From Sedimentisphaerales bacterium (GTDB taxonomy: Bacteria; Planctomycetota; Phycisphaerae; Sedimentisphaerales; Anaerobacaceae), in assembly GCA_016931715.1 (NCBI GenBank), contig JAFGEF010000126.1, forward strand, positions 1 to 64,000: 64,000 bases of DNA, given 5' to 3'. The notes beneath the pieces are model-generated. The model made no database searches. It had not been told where the DNA came from and saw nothing but the letters and a program-made list of their open reading frames with translations. Positions within the stretch are counted from its first letter, which is position 1. Each line of letters opens with the position of its first letter. Position numbers and translations under genes: made by a program. Below are positions 1 through 9,158 of this stretch, one piece after another.

Positions 1-7
1 AGATGCA

Positions 8-83
8 GCATTGCCATCCCATTCGTTTATCGCTCAGGGCAGGCTCTGGTAATGTTTCGCGGGCAAGATGCCCGCGACACGAT
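8..83. repeat. Dispersed intergenic hairpin repeat, copy A
   Basis: This copy lies 3' of fliD. It shares most of its roughly 76 bases with 56075-56150, including the words CCATCCCATTCG, CGCTCAGGGCAGGCTCTGG and GGGCAAGATGCCC. It contains a perfect hairpin with arms CGCGGGCA and TGCCCGCG and loop AGA. The other copy has the same loop but arms CATGGGCA and TGCCCATG, so both sides of the stem changed together. Bases 84-245 hold nothing else I can recognise. Confidence 0.8.
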
Positions 84-245
84 TCTTATTGTTAGAGGTC
101 TTAAGGAGAACTTGTCGTTTTGTATATGCGGGAAATGTATTTTTTATTCTTGCGGTGATTGTCTGTTATATTACTGTAAAAGTGCGTTATAATATGTAAA
201 GGAAATTCAATTATAGTCTAAATACAACGTGGTTTTTTACTGTAC

Positions 246-2606
246 TCAGGAATTCCCTGCTATGGCATATAACTGGCTTTGCAGCAGGGTTAAAGTTTTT
301 TCAAGGCGCGCATATCTTGCGATTAATTGTTTTTCTTTCTTCTCCAGACGTTCATCTTCATTGTCAATTTTATCCTGAAGATTTTCTATCTGGGTATCAA
401 CAGATTCCTGATCAATCTGAATTGAACCTGTAGTTGCCTTTAATATATTATCCAGAGCGTTTTCCAATGCACCTGCAAATCCCTGCTTAATTCTAACGAT
501 AGCTGTGTAAGTTCCGTCATGACCAAGGTCAACACTAAGCTGCAGTCCATTCTCCGGATTTACGGCATTCCCGTTGCTGTCAAAAGAGTTGTCACCTATA
601 ATAACATTGCCTGCATATGATGCATCACGGTAGGTTGATTCACTTGAAAGCTTCATTCGTGCACTTGTAATCTCTCCGCCGCTAACAGTTACTTCGACAT
701 TATAGCTTCCTGCAGTTGTATATCTGCTGCTTGAACCGGAGTATTTGATTGTATTGCTGTTGCTGGTTCCAGTCTTATCCGCCCCGATTACGGCGAGAAC
801 ACCCATATAATCTTCCGCTATCGCTTCGTCCAAAACAGTCGTATCCAATGTTAATAAATTATCACTGTCAAGCTCGAATCCTAATTGTGCAGGCATAAGA
901 AAACTGTCAATATCCTCGATAAAACCGCTGGTTTGAGATACAAGAGGTCTGAGAAGCTGGTATCGAATTGTTGTAACAGTATAATCTGCCTGCAATATAC
1001 CGCCAACTTTATTTTCCTCATCATAACTTGTCTGTTCGTCAATATATTCAATCACGGAATTATAGTCATCAACCATTTTCTGTAATTTTGTTTTCAGCGA
1101 CTCAACGTTTCTTGTCAGGGTTATTGTCTCACCGCTTTCATCAGTTGTATCCTGCAAATTCAATGTGACTCCATGAATCACATCGTCTATCGTATTGGAA
1201 CTGCGATTGATATAAGCTGGTACACCCTTAGCTGTCTCTGCAATTGTTATGGGGTAACTTCCCGGGCTAAGATTGCTCCCATTTGCAGAAATCATGCTCA
1301 CGTCTCCGAGCGTATTGTTAAAAGTTATAGTTAAATCACCATCGTTTAAACCATTCTCAGAGCCGCCTACCGTGACGTCACCCGGATTAATTGTTGTTAA
1401 AGCTTCAAGCGCCGCCTGTATTTCCGCCGGAGAAGCATTATAAGCAATATCCGCCGTTGTCTGTCCTTCGTAAGTAAGAGTGTAAGTACCCGAAGTCGGA
1501 TCTTTGAAGCGGCTTAATGTCTGTACCTCGGAAACCGCGGAGCAGGAGGGGAAACCGTCAACTTTAATCATCGAATTCTGCGCCGACTGTGTTTGAGTAA
1601 AATCAGATACCGTAAAATTTGCAAGGCTCGCAGTCGTGCTTCCGCCATCAGTTTTTACTGCCATAGAAGGCAGTAACAAAGTTGCACCGGAACCATTTGC
1701 GTTGTAAGCAATATCGATTGACAAGCTGCTTTCACCTGAAGCTTTATCGGTCAAAACAATTTTCCCGTTTTCGAGAGTTGCCTTTGCTATCCCGTCGAAA
1801 GCATCGTTTATTTCATCAATCAGATGACTTAATTTAGTATTTCTTGTAACAGAAAGATTAACCTGCGCAATTGCATTGCCGTTATGGTCTGTTCCGGTAA
1901 TCTCTATTACTTCACCGCCTTCGAGAGATTGTTCCCCGAACTGGTCAAGGTCTATAATATTTGTACTTAATGTAACATCATCACCGTTCTCTGTAAATTC
2001 ACTGTCGGCTTCCAAAACCTGCGTATTGCTCGAATTGACTGAAATCCGGTAATCTGCTCCCGCATCATTTCCATTAAGCACTAAATGATAAGCATTATTA
2101 TAATAAATCAGATTTGCAGTAATGCCGGGATTATTCGCATCATTATTTATCAAGCCTACAAGGTCTTCAAGAGTTGTGGTTTCTGTAGTTGTTATAGATG
2201 TCTCATGATTATTATAGGAATAGATAAATGTTCCTTCGCCGACATAATCTTCCGCATATTCCATACCTGTGGTATTAACCCATCGTTCAGATGTTGCCAA
2301 CTGATTAACTATAACAGTATGACTGCCCTCAAAAGCATTATGGGACGCGTTTGCTGTTATAATATCCGAATCACTCGAAGTCACAACAAAAGATTTCAAC
2401 TCATCAGAATCAGAAAGAGCTTTAACCGAACTTTGAAAATCACTCAGTTTGGTTTCAAGCGTATTAAGAGACGTTTGCTTTTCCTCGTATGTTTCTTTTC
2501 GCTCTGTATATAAATTTTTTGTACGCTGCTCTATAGCCATCAACTGAGATATCAATTCACTTGTATCAATACCTGTTGATAATCCTGATAATTGGATTGT
2601 TGACAT
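246..2606 (-). CDS. fliD: Flagellar hook-associated protein 2 (filament cap)
   Basis: FliD caps the growing flagellar filament and helps flagellin fold at the tip. The N-terminus shows the FliD_N pattern (GLSTGIDTSELISQLMAIEQ, then a heptad-rich helix to about residue 70). The C-terminus has the FliD_C heptad region (residues about 735-780, ENLQDKIDNEDERLEKKEKQ). At 786 residues it is much longer than the roughly 450-500 typical of the family. The extra length is in the Ser/Thr/Gly-rich middle, presumably expanded surface domains. The start codon at 2606 is preceded by AAGG about ten bases upstream. It is the last gene of a long minus-strand run, 111 bp after the giant glycosyltransferase gene. 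Confidence 0.93.
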   Translation of the reverse strand: MSTIQLSGLSTGIDTSELISQLMAIEQRTKNLYTERKETYEEKQTSLNTLETKLSDFQSSVKALSDSDELKSFVVTSSDSDIITANASHNAFEGSHTVIVNQLATSERWVNTTGMEYAEDYVGEGTFIYSYNNHETSITTTETTTLEDLVGLINNDANNPGITANLIYYNNAYHLVLNGNDAGADYRISVNSSNTQVLEADSEFTENGDDVTLSTNIIDLDQFGEQSLEGGEVIEITGTDHNGNAIAQVNLSVTRNTKLSHLIDEINDAFDGIAKATLENGKIVLTDKASGESSLSIDIAYNANGSGATLLLPSMAVKTDGGSTTASLANFTVSDFTQTQSAQNSMIKVDGFPSCSAVSEVQTLSRFKDPTSGTYTLTYEGQTTADIAYNASPAEIQAALEALTTINPGDVTVGGSENGLNDGDLTITFNNTLGDVSMISANGSNLSPGSYPITIAETAKGVPAYINRSSNTIDDVIHGVTLNLQDTTDESGETITLTRNVESLKTKLQKMVDDYNSVIEYIDEQTSYDEENKVGGILQADYTVTTIRYQLLRPLVSQTSGFIEDIDSFLMPAQLGFELDSDNLLTLDTTVLDEAIAEDYMGVLAVIGADKTGTSNSNTIKYSGSSSRYTTAGSYNVEVTVSGGEITSARMKLSSESTYRDASYAGNVIIGDNSFDSNGNAVNPENGLQLSVDLGHDGTYTAIVRIKQGFAGALENALDNILKATTGSIQIDQESVDTQIENLQDKIDNEDERLEKKEKQLIARYARLEKTLTLLQSQLYAIAGNS

Positions 2607-2717
2607 AATTATAGGCCCTTACATACATTTTTTCAATAACACACACTGCAAACATTAAATCTGCTTTTCTATTATCGTTAGTTCTGCTGTTTTTCTTAAA
2701 ATCTTTTTCCCTGTATT

Positions 2718-5700
2718 TTAGACATATTGTAATACCTGTTTATGGATACTCTGCTTTTGTAATTCACATTCCTGCATCATTTTTTTTACCTGTTTATTAT
2801 TCGGGTCTATTTTCATGCATTCGTTCAGTTCGCAGCCTGCATGTTCGAACGCAACTTCTGCATAAACAGGCGGCGAATTAGTTTTTATGTAATTACGACC
2901 TATTGCGAGAAAAGTCTCTGCAGCAAGATATTTGGCATTCAGCTTTCTTTGCCCCGGGGCTATCTTCTGCCAGTTAACATCAGGAAAAAGCTCTTCATGG
3001 GTAAATGTCTCTGCATACCTTCGGACAACATCGAAATGATTTTTTGCTTTTTGTTCCGATGACTTTCTCGAAAGACTATTCCCTGTCATTCTGCGCAGGT
3101 ACAGAGCTTCCTTAAGGTGGTGCGCTTTTAAGCCATACATTACAAACCGACGCATCATATCATAGTCTTCTCCAACCAGCAATTGTTCATCGAAAAAGCC
3201 TATTTTATCGAACACACTTCTTTTTATACACGTCCTGAACGGCACTACCGGAAAACCATTCCTGAAGAGACTGCTGATAAGAATATTTCTGTCTGAATAT
3301 TGCGGCCTTTCAATAATTCGTATCGGCTTTGAATTCTCATCGATTAAGTAATCATCGCAATAAACCATATCGGCTTCGGGATTATTTATAAATTCGGAAA
3401 GATGCTTGGAAATAAAATCCGGAGCCATCATGTCATCACTGTCGAGAATTATTATAAATGAACCATGAGATTTTTTCAGCGCCATATTCCTTGCGCTGGA
3501 CGGCCCGCCGTTGTCTTTATAGATATATTTGATTCGTTCATCTTTGAATCCGCTAATTATATCCCTTGTATTATCAGTAGAACCATCATCTGCAATGATA
3601 CATTCATAATTTCGATATTTTTGACTGAGAATGCTCTCGACAGCTTCTCTGATATGTGTAGATGCATTATACGCAGGCATTAAAATAGAAACCAGCGGCT
3701 CCGATGATTCCATTGTTGAACTGCTGAGATTATTCTGAGAATTTATAAGAGATAAATATTTCTTAATATTCTCTGCTTTTTCTGTCTGGCCCGTATGAGT
3801 CATTTCCCGGGCCTGTTTAGCTGCTTCTATTTCAAAATTATGCGCAACATAATTGAAATCACTTAAAATATTTTCGGAAAACTGCATCAATGCAGTTTTA
3901 GTCTCGTCCGGCAATTGAGAATTCATAAGGCTGCTGACTGTCTTCTGCAAATAAGGAACTAACGTTTTTTTCAACTCATTCGGACAGTACCGTGACACCC
4001 ACTCTGCCAGGCGCTCAAGCAACGCGGTATTAAAATAACATTTGTACATCATGGCATTGGGATTAAAAATAACCGCCATTGTTTCCTGAATTGCTTTTGC
4101 CGCTCCCTGCTTCTTCGTCAAATCAATAACGGTAAAGCAATCACTGAATGTATGAGAATTAAGAAATTCGATACAAGAACGAGCTGAATCATAAAATCCG
4201 CCCATTGGGAAACAGCTTGTACCTTGATTTACATGCCAGCGAGTTATTACTGTTTTTCTATCAATATACAAAGCTCTGTAATTAGCACAGATTCTGAGCC
4301 ACATGTCAAAATCCTGGCCGTATCGATATTTTTCATTAAACAAACCGACATGTTCGAATACTTCCCGATGTACAGCTATGCTTATTCCATTGGTACAATT
4401 TCTATCAAAATAATGTAAAACCTGAAACTCAACCGGAGCTGCATGATTTCGCGGATCATCTTCAAGGACACATTTTTCACCTTTTTCTTCATCGAAGATA
4501 TAGTAGTTTGTATGGAAAAAGCGTATTTCCGGATTTTTTTCAAAAGCATGAACATGAATTTCCAGTTTGTCAGGCTCAAACATATCATCGGAGGACAACC
4601 AGCATATCCATTTACCTGCGGCATTTTTTATTCCTTCATTTAATGCCGAAGCAACACCTCCATTTTCTTTATTAACAACACGAATTCTTGAGTCCATCGC
4701 CGCATAACAACCAGCTATTTCCGGCGTATGGTCAGTCGAACCATCGTTCACTATTATGGCTTCCCAATTGCCATAAGTCTGTTTAATAAGGCTGTCTAAA
4801 GCGGCTGGCAAGTATTGAGCCTGGTTGTATGCAGGAACAATAATAGAAAATACAGGTTTATCATCTGTCGATTCTTTTCTGCTTTTCTTTTGTGAAACCT
4901 TAGCCAGGTAGTCCCTTGTGATGGAAACTCGCTCGTTTTCATGATTTTTTTCAAGCTCCTGAATATTTTTTTCCATCTCACATAAAGGATTATATGGCTG
5001 ATACGAAAAAGGCTTATCCAGCATCCGGCTCATCATTTTCAGTTTTGCCATAACATTATGAGGAAGACCTTTTACGCGTATTTTATCAACTAAATCAGGC
5101 AGCTTTTGTTTAAACGGCGATGCAAATTCCGAATGTGTCAGCCACTCCTGCATTCTGTCTATCAGCGCCGATGCGTATCCGCAGCGATTAATAAACGATA
5201 AAGGATTGGTAAGAACTTTCAATGTATTTTTTATAGCGAATAAAATATGTTCCGCATTGGATAAATCGAGAGCCGGGAAAAGCGCCGAAAATTCGTTTTT
5301 ATTCAGAAATTCAAGACAAGCAGCGGCAGAATCATAAATACCGAAAGAATCGTAAACATTCTTTCCAATCGTAACATTTCCGCCTTGTTCGGAATGTATT
5401 CGAGTTGTACATGTTCTTTTATTAATGAAAACAGAAGGATACAAAGCGCTCATCCTGAGCCACATATCGAAATCCTGCCCATACCTGAAATTTTCATTAA
5501 AATAACCAGCTTGCCCGAAAACGTCACGATGTACCGCGATACTGATTCCATTATAATAATTGATTTCGAAGAATTTCAATACCTGAAGATTCTCCGGCGG
5601 AATAAACGATTTCATATCGGATTTTGCGGGAAGCCTGCAGTTTGTCCGGCCATCGATAATATAATAGTTTGTATGGAATATTTGAATTTGCGGATTTTCT

Positions 5701-8700
5701 TTTATTGCCTCAAGATGTATTTTTAATTTATCAGGCTCGAAAAGATCATCGGATGACAGCCAGCATATCCATTTACCTCTGGCATTTCGCAATCCCTCGT
5801 TCAAGGCAGAGCTTACCCCGCCGTTTGTCTTATGAAAAACTCTAATTCTCTGATCTCTCTGTGAAAAATGATTTAATATTTCTGCTGTTTCATCGGTTGA
5901 GCCGTCATTAACAACGACAGCTTCCCAGTTCTCGTACGTCTGGTTAATAAGGCTCTCCAAAGTGCGAGGAAGATATTTTGCCTGATTATACGTTGGAACC
6001 AGAATAGTAAAAACAGGCTCATAAGGCTCTTTTTGACCTGTTGCAGGATTAATAATATTCAAATCTTTTATTTTTTTCTCAGCCTGAACAGAATTAAAGC
6101 TGCAGCAAAGAATTTTCTCGAACTCCCTGACGAACATTTCATGCTGCTTTTCTTTTGTAAAACGTTTCGCAGTCTCAATCCCTTTTACTGCCAGTTTATT
6201 TCGCAGTTCGCCATCTTTAATCAGCGTTTCTATTGCCTGTGCCATTTCCACAGGATTATTCGGATGTATTAAAATGCAATTTTCTCTGTCAGTGACAATT
6301 CCGTCCAGGCCTCTATTATCCGCCTGGATAACTGGAATACCGCAGGCCATTGCTTCGATGGAAGGCAATCCAAATCCCTCGTACCAGGACGAATTAATAT
6401 AAATATCAGAATCATAATAAGCCCGGCACATTTGCTCCTGAGACAAGCCATATTTGATTTTGCAATTATATCTGCCCGGTCCCTTTCCAAAATAATAGTT
6501 TGTTTCGCCGGTGATTTCAGTCCAGTCGCTCCCGAAACAATTCGAATCATAATTCTTCTGGCCGCACGCTATTGTTAAAGTGAAACTCAAATCGGGATAT
6601 TTTTCAGAAACTATTGCCAATGCTTCTTTTATGTCTGCTTTTCCCTTTAATGCCTGCTTTGGACTTCCACTGCTAAGTATCTTTATCTCTTTACCCAACA
6701 CTTTTGAAGATTGAGTCTTAAAAAGCTCTATATCAATGCCGTTAAAAATATCAATGGTCTTCTGGTTATAATTTGCTCTGAAGTAATCACTGATATGCGG
6801 AGATACTGATATGCGCCCTACAGGCATGGAGAAAAGAAATTCAAATATGGTCTTGGGAGTCATGAGTGACTCGTATGTTGAATTGCAATAATGATGGTCT
6901 TCTATGCCCTGACATAAATGATATATTACCTTATCAGCCGCATCACAACAGTACAGCAAATCCTGTAATTCAAAAATCGAATACACGATAATAACAGGCT
7001 CCGTAATTGATGAGTACCTCTCGCGTGCATCCTCAATATGATAAAATCTTCCTTTAATATCGATCCAGTCGGGTAATTTATCATCGGAGTACACAGCGAC
7101 ATCAACACCTGAATCTGACAGCCAGTTCGCGTATTCAAATACATTCAGCGTTCCCCCGCCAAGAATTGAAGAATTTTTTACAGTGAAAGCTACCGAAGGT
7201 ATTGAATTGCTATTTAATCTTTTTTGCTGATATATGCAATTCGCGGCGGAAAAATCATAACCTCTCCTCAAAGCCCGGAAAACATCCTTGGCGGTTACAA
7301 GCAAATCTTCATTTGTTTCAGGATCTACTGCCAGAAATTCCTTAAAAGGCTCGGTATAAGGCATCATTATCGTATTTTCAAACTGTTTGCATATATTAGT
7401 AAATCCGAAACGCAGACTGTAAAGCCCATCCTTTGAAGGTTCAGTTACCATAAGCCTTGAGTAGAATACCCTGGCTTTCTTAATATTCAGTTTGCTGTCC
7501 CTTTGCAGAAATTCCTTAAACACAGGAACGAGTTTGTTATCCTCCGCCTGTTTCTGAAGATAATTATGAGAATTATTTTCTCTATTTATGAGTTCGGATG
7601 CAAAGTAAGTATAAGTGTTGTCGAACTGGCTGTAATTTTCTGAAGTCAGCAGGTTATTGTATTTTTGCGAGATAATATCTCCGGCATACCAGTGAATCCC
7701 GATGCAGTTTTCAGGGATGTTCGTATGTCTGAAATGAAACACTTCTTCCATCCTGTCGAAAGTCCAGGGATACAACAGCTCCATTTCGTTATTAAACGCA
7801 CGTATTTCTGGATAATTACGCTGCATTATATCCCACAAATCCATCTGGGAAATCTCAGTATCATTGGGGACATTTGCTATTTTCTTAAGCCATGCATAAA
7901 TATTCTCAACTCCAACCGTCTGATATTTATCTACCTTAAAATTATCAAATGCGTTCAGATATATATCTCTGTAAAACCTGTTGCCGGGTGAGGACCCAAG
8001 AAATCCTATCGAACAATATTTATTCCTGTAGCATATTATCAAATCCGTGTTTTTTACTTTCTTGTAATATTCATCCATCGGCTTAAGGTACAAGATATCC
8101 AAATCGGAATAGAATCCGCCTTCCTGAGCCATTTTCTGCCATTTGAAAATATTACTCTTATGCGAAGAGCAGAATATATTTTCCCAGTCCCTGCCATCTA
8201 TGCTTTCTACAGACCATTCCTTTACTGCTATACCGAGCTTTTCTACTTCAGGAAAATAATCCTTACCCTGAAAATTAAAGAAGTCCTGTGTCGGAGAATC
8301 CTTCCAGGGCTTATATACTACTTTGTTCGGCTTGCAGTAATATAATTCCACATCCCATTCAGGGTTTAATTTCTTAAACGAATACAGTGTCATATAACGC
8401 AGCCATGACATACTTTCATTCGCCCAGAAGAAATACATCTTTTTGGGTATTTTGCTTAAATTTATCTTATAGGCTCTCAACACTTCCCTGATTTTTTTGA
8501 CACCTTCGAGGATTTTACTCCGATTCCTCCCTGTAGTAGTATTGCTGTGCGTTCTCTTTTTATATAATACCTGCGGCACGCATCTGAAATCAATGCCATG
8601 AATAGCTGCTTTAACCATCCAATAGTAATCTTCGCTGAAATCCAGATTCTCAGGAAACAGACCAGCCTTATCAAAAGTTTTCATTGGTACCCAGATTCCG

Positions 8701-9158
8701 GTAAAGCCTATGGGAGAATCATGCCAGACTACATCCCTGAACTCCTGCGGCGAAAATCTTTTTGGTGATACCTGACTGATATACCTGCCCTGTTCATCTA
8801 TGATTATCCAATCCGAATATAATATCGCATCAGGATATTTTTGAGACTCCTTATACTTTTCCTCGAGTAAATTCGGCAGCCAAACGTCATCACTCGGACA
8901 CCACGTCCATACATTGCCTTTTGCCTGTTTTATGCTTTGATTAATAACAACACCTACATTGGGTGACTTTGGAATCCTGAAAGGTCTTATGCGTTTATCT
9001 TTCTGCGCATAATTTTGTATGATGTCCCAAGTATTATCGGTAGAGCCGTCATCATAAATCAAATATTCGAAATCAGAATACGTTTGATTCAAAACACTCT
9101 CGATTGCTTCCGATAAGTGATTTCCCTGATTATAGCACGAAGTAAAAACTGTAATCAT
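2718..9158 (-). CDS. Giant multidomain glycosyltransferase (six transferase domains)
   Basis: This 2146-residue protein strings together several sugar transferases. Domain 1 (about 1-220) is a GT2 fold with DDGSTD and a PSDD acidic motif. Domain 2 (about 230-500) resembles the GT32/DXD sugar transferases, with GGFYSDLDILYLKP. A linker follows. Domain 3 (about 650-1030) is GT4-like, with SSWYEGFGLPSIEAMACG. Three more GT2 domains start near residues 1048, 1433 and 1819, each with an NDGSTD or DDGSTD motif. The domains at 1048 and 1433 are near duplicates (both contain GKWICWLSSDD and FHTNYYI). There is no signal peptide or membrane segment, so it is probably cytoplasmic. The ATG overlaps the stop of the radical SAM gene (ATGA), which implies translational coupling. 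A role in decorating flagellin is inferred from the flgL and fliD neighbours; the acceptor and sugars are unknown. Confidence 0.88.
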   Translation of the reverse strand: MITVFTSCYNQGNHLSEAIESVLNQTYSDFEYLIYDDGSTDNTWDIIQNYAQKDKRIRPFRIPKSPNVGVVINQSIKQAKGNVWTWCPSDDVWLPNLLEEKYKESQKYPDAILYSDWIIIDEQGRYISQVSPKRFSPQEFRDVVWHDSPIGFTGIWVPMKTFDKAGLFPENLDFSEDYYWMVKAAIHGIDFRCVPQVLYKKRTHSNTTTGRNRSKILEGVKKIREVLRAYKINLSKIPKKMYFFWANESMSWLRYMTLYSFKKLNPEWDVELYYCKPNKVVYKPWKDSPTQDFFNFQGKDYFPEVEKLGIAVKEWSVESIDGRDWENIFCSSHKSNIFKWQKMAQEGGFYSDLDILYLKPMDEYYKKVKNTDLIICYRNKYCSIGFLGSSPGNRFYRDIYLNAFDNFKVDKYQTVGVENIYAWLKKIANVPNDTEISQMDLWDIMQRNYPEIRAFNNEMELLYPWTFDRMEEVFHFRHTNIPENCIGIHWYAGDIISQKYNNLLTSENYSQFDNTYTYFASELINRENNSHNYLQKQAEDNKLVPVFKEFLQRDSKLNIKKARVFYSRLMVTEPSKDGLYSLRFGFTNICKQFENTIMMPYTEPFKEFLAVDPETNEDLLVTAKDVFRALRRGYDFSAANCIYQQKRLNSNSIPSVAFTVKNSSILGGGTLNVFEYANWLSDSGVDVAVYSDDKLPDWIDIKGRFYHIEDARERYSSITEPVIIVYSIFELQDLLYCCDAADKVIYHLCQGIEDHHYCNSTYESLMTPKTIFEFLFSMPVGRISVSPHISDYFRANYNQKTIDIFNGIDIELFKTQSSKVLGKEIKILSSGSPKQALKGKADIKEALAIVSEKYPDLSFTLTIACGQKNYDSNCFGSDWTEITGETNYYFGKGPGRYNCKIKYGLSQEQMCRAYYDSDIYINSSWYEGFGLPSIEAMACGIPVIQADNRGLDGIVTDRENCILIHPNNPVEMAQAIETLIKDGELRNKLAVKGIETAKRFTKEKQHEMFVREFEKILCCSFNSVQAEKKIKDLNIINPATGQKEPYEPVFTILVPTYNQAKYLPRTLESLINQTYENWEAVVVNDGSTDETAEILNHFSQRDQRIRVFHKTNGGVSSALNEGLRNARGKWICWLSSDDLFEPDKLKIHLEAIKENPQIQIFHTNYYIIDGRTNCRLPAKSDMKSFIPPENLQVLKFFEINYYNGISIAVHRDVFGQAGYFNENFRYGQDFDMWLRMSALYPSVFINKRTCTTRIHSEQGGNVTIGKNVYDSFGIYDSAAACLEFLNKNEFSALFPALDLSNAEHILFAIKNTLKVLTNPLSFINRCGYASALIDRMQEWLTHSEFASPFKQKLPDLVDKIRVKGLPHNVMAKLKMMSRMLDKPFSYQPYNPLCEMEKNIQELEKNHENERVSITRDYLAKVSQKKSRKESTDDKPVFSIIVPAYNQAQYLPAALDSLIKQTYGNWEAIIVNDGSTDHTPEIAGCYAAMDSRIRVVNKENGGVASALNEGIKNAAGKWICWLSSDDMFEPDKLEIHVHAFEKNPEIRFFHTNYYIFDEEKGEKCVLEDDPRNHAAPVEFQVLHYFDRNCTNGISIAVHREVFEHVGLFNEKYRYGQDFDMWLRICANYRALYIDRKTVITRWHVNQGTSCFPMGGFYDSARSCIEFLNSHTFSDCFTVIDLTKKQGAAKAIQETMAVIFNPNAMMYKCYFNTALLERLAEWVSRYCPNELKKTLVPYLQKTVSSLMNSQLPDETKTALMQFSENILSDFNYVAHNFEIEAAKQAREMTHTGQTEKAENIKKYLSLINSQNNLSSSTMESSEPLVSILMPAYNASTHIREAVESILSQKYRNYECIIADDGSTDNTRDIISGFKDERIKYIYKDNGGPSSARNMALKKSHGSFIIILDSDDMMAPDFISKHLSEFINNPEADMVYCDDYLIDENSKPIRIIERPQYSDRNILISSLFRNGFPVVPFRTCIKRSVFDKIGFFDEQLLVGEDYDMMRRFVMYGLKAHHLKEALYLRRMTGNSLSRKSSEQKAKNHFDVVRRYAETFTHEELFPDVNWQKIAPGQRKLNAKYLAAETFLAIGRNYIKTNSPPVYAEVAFEHAGCELNECMKIDPNNKQVKKMMQECELQKQSIHKQVLQYV

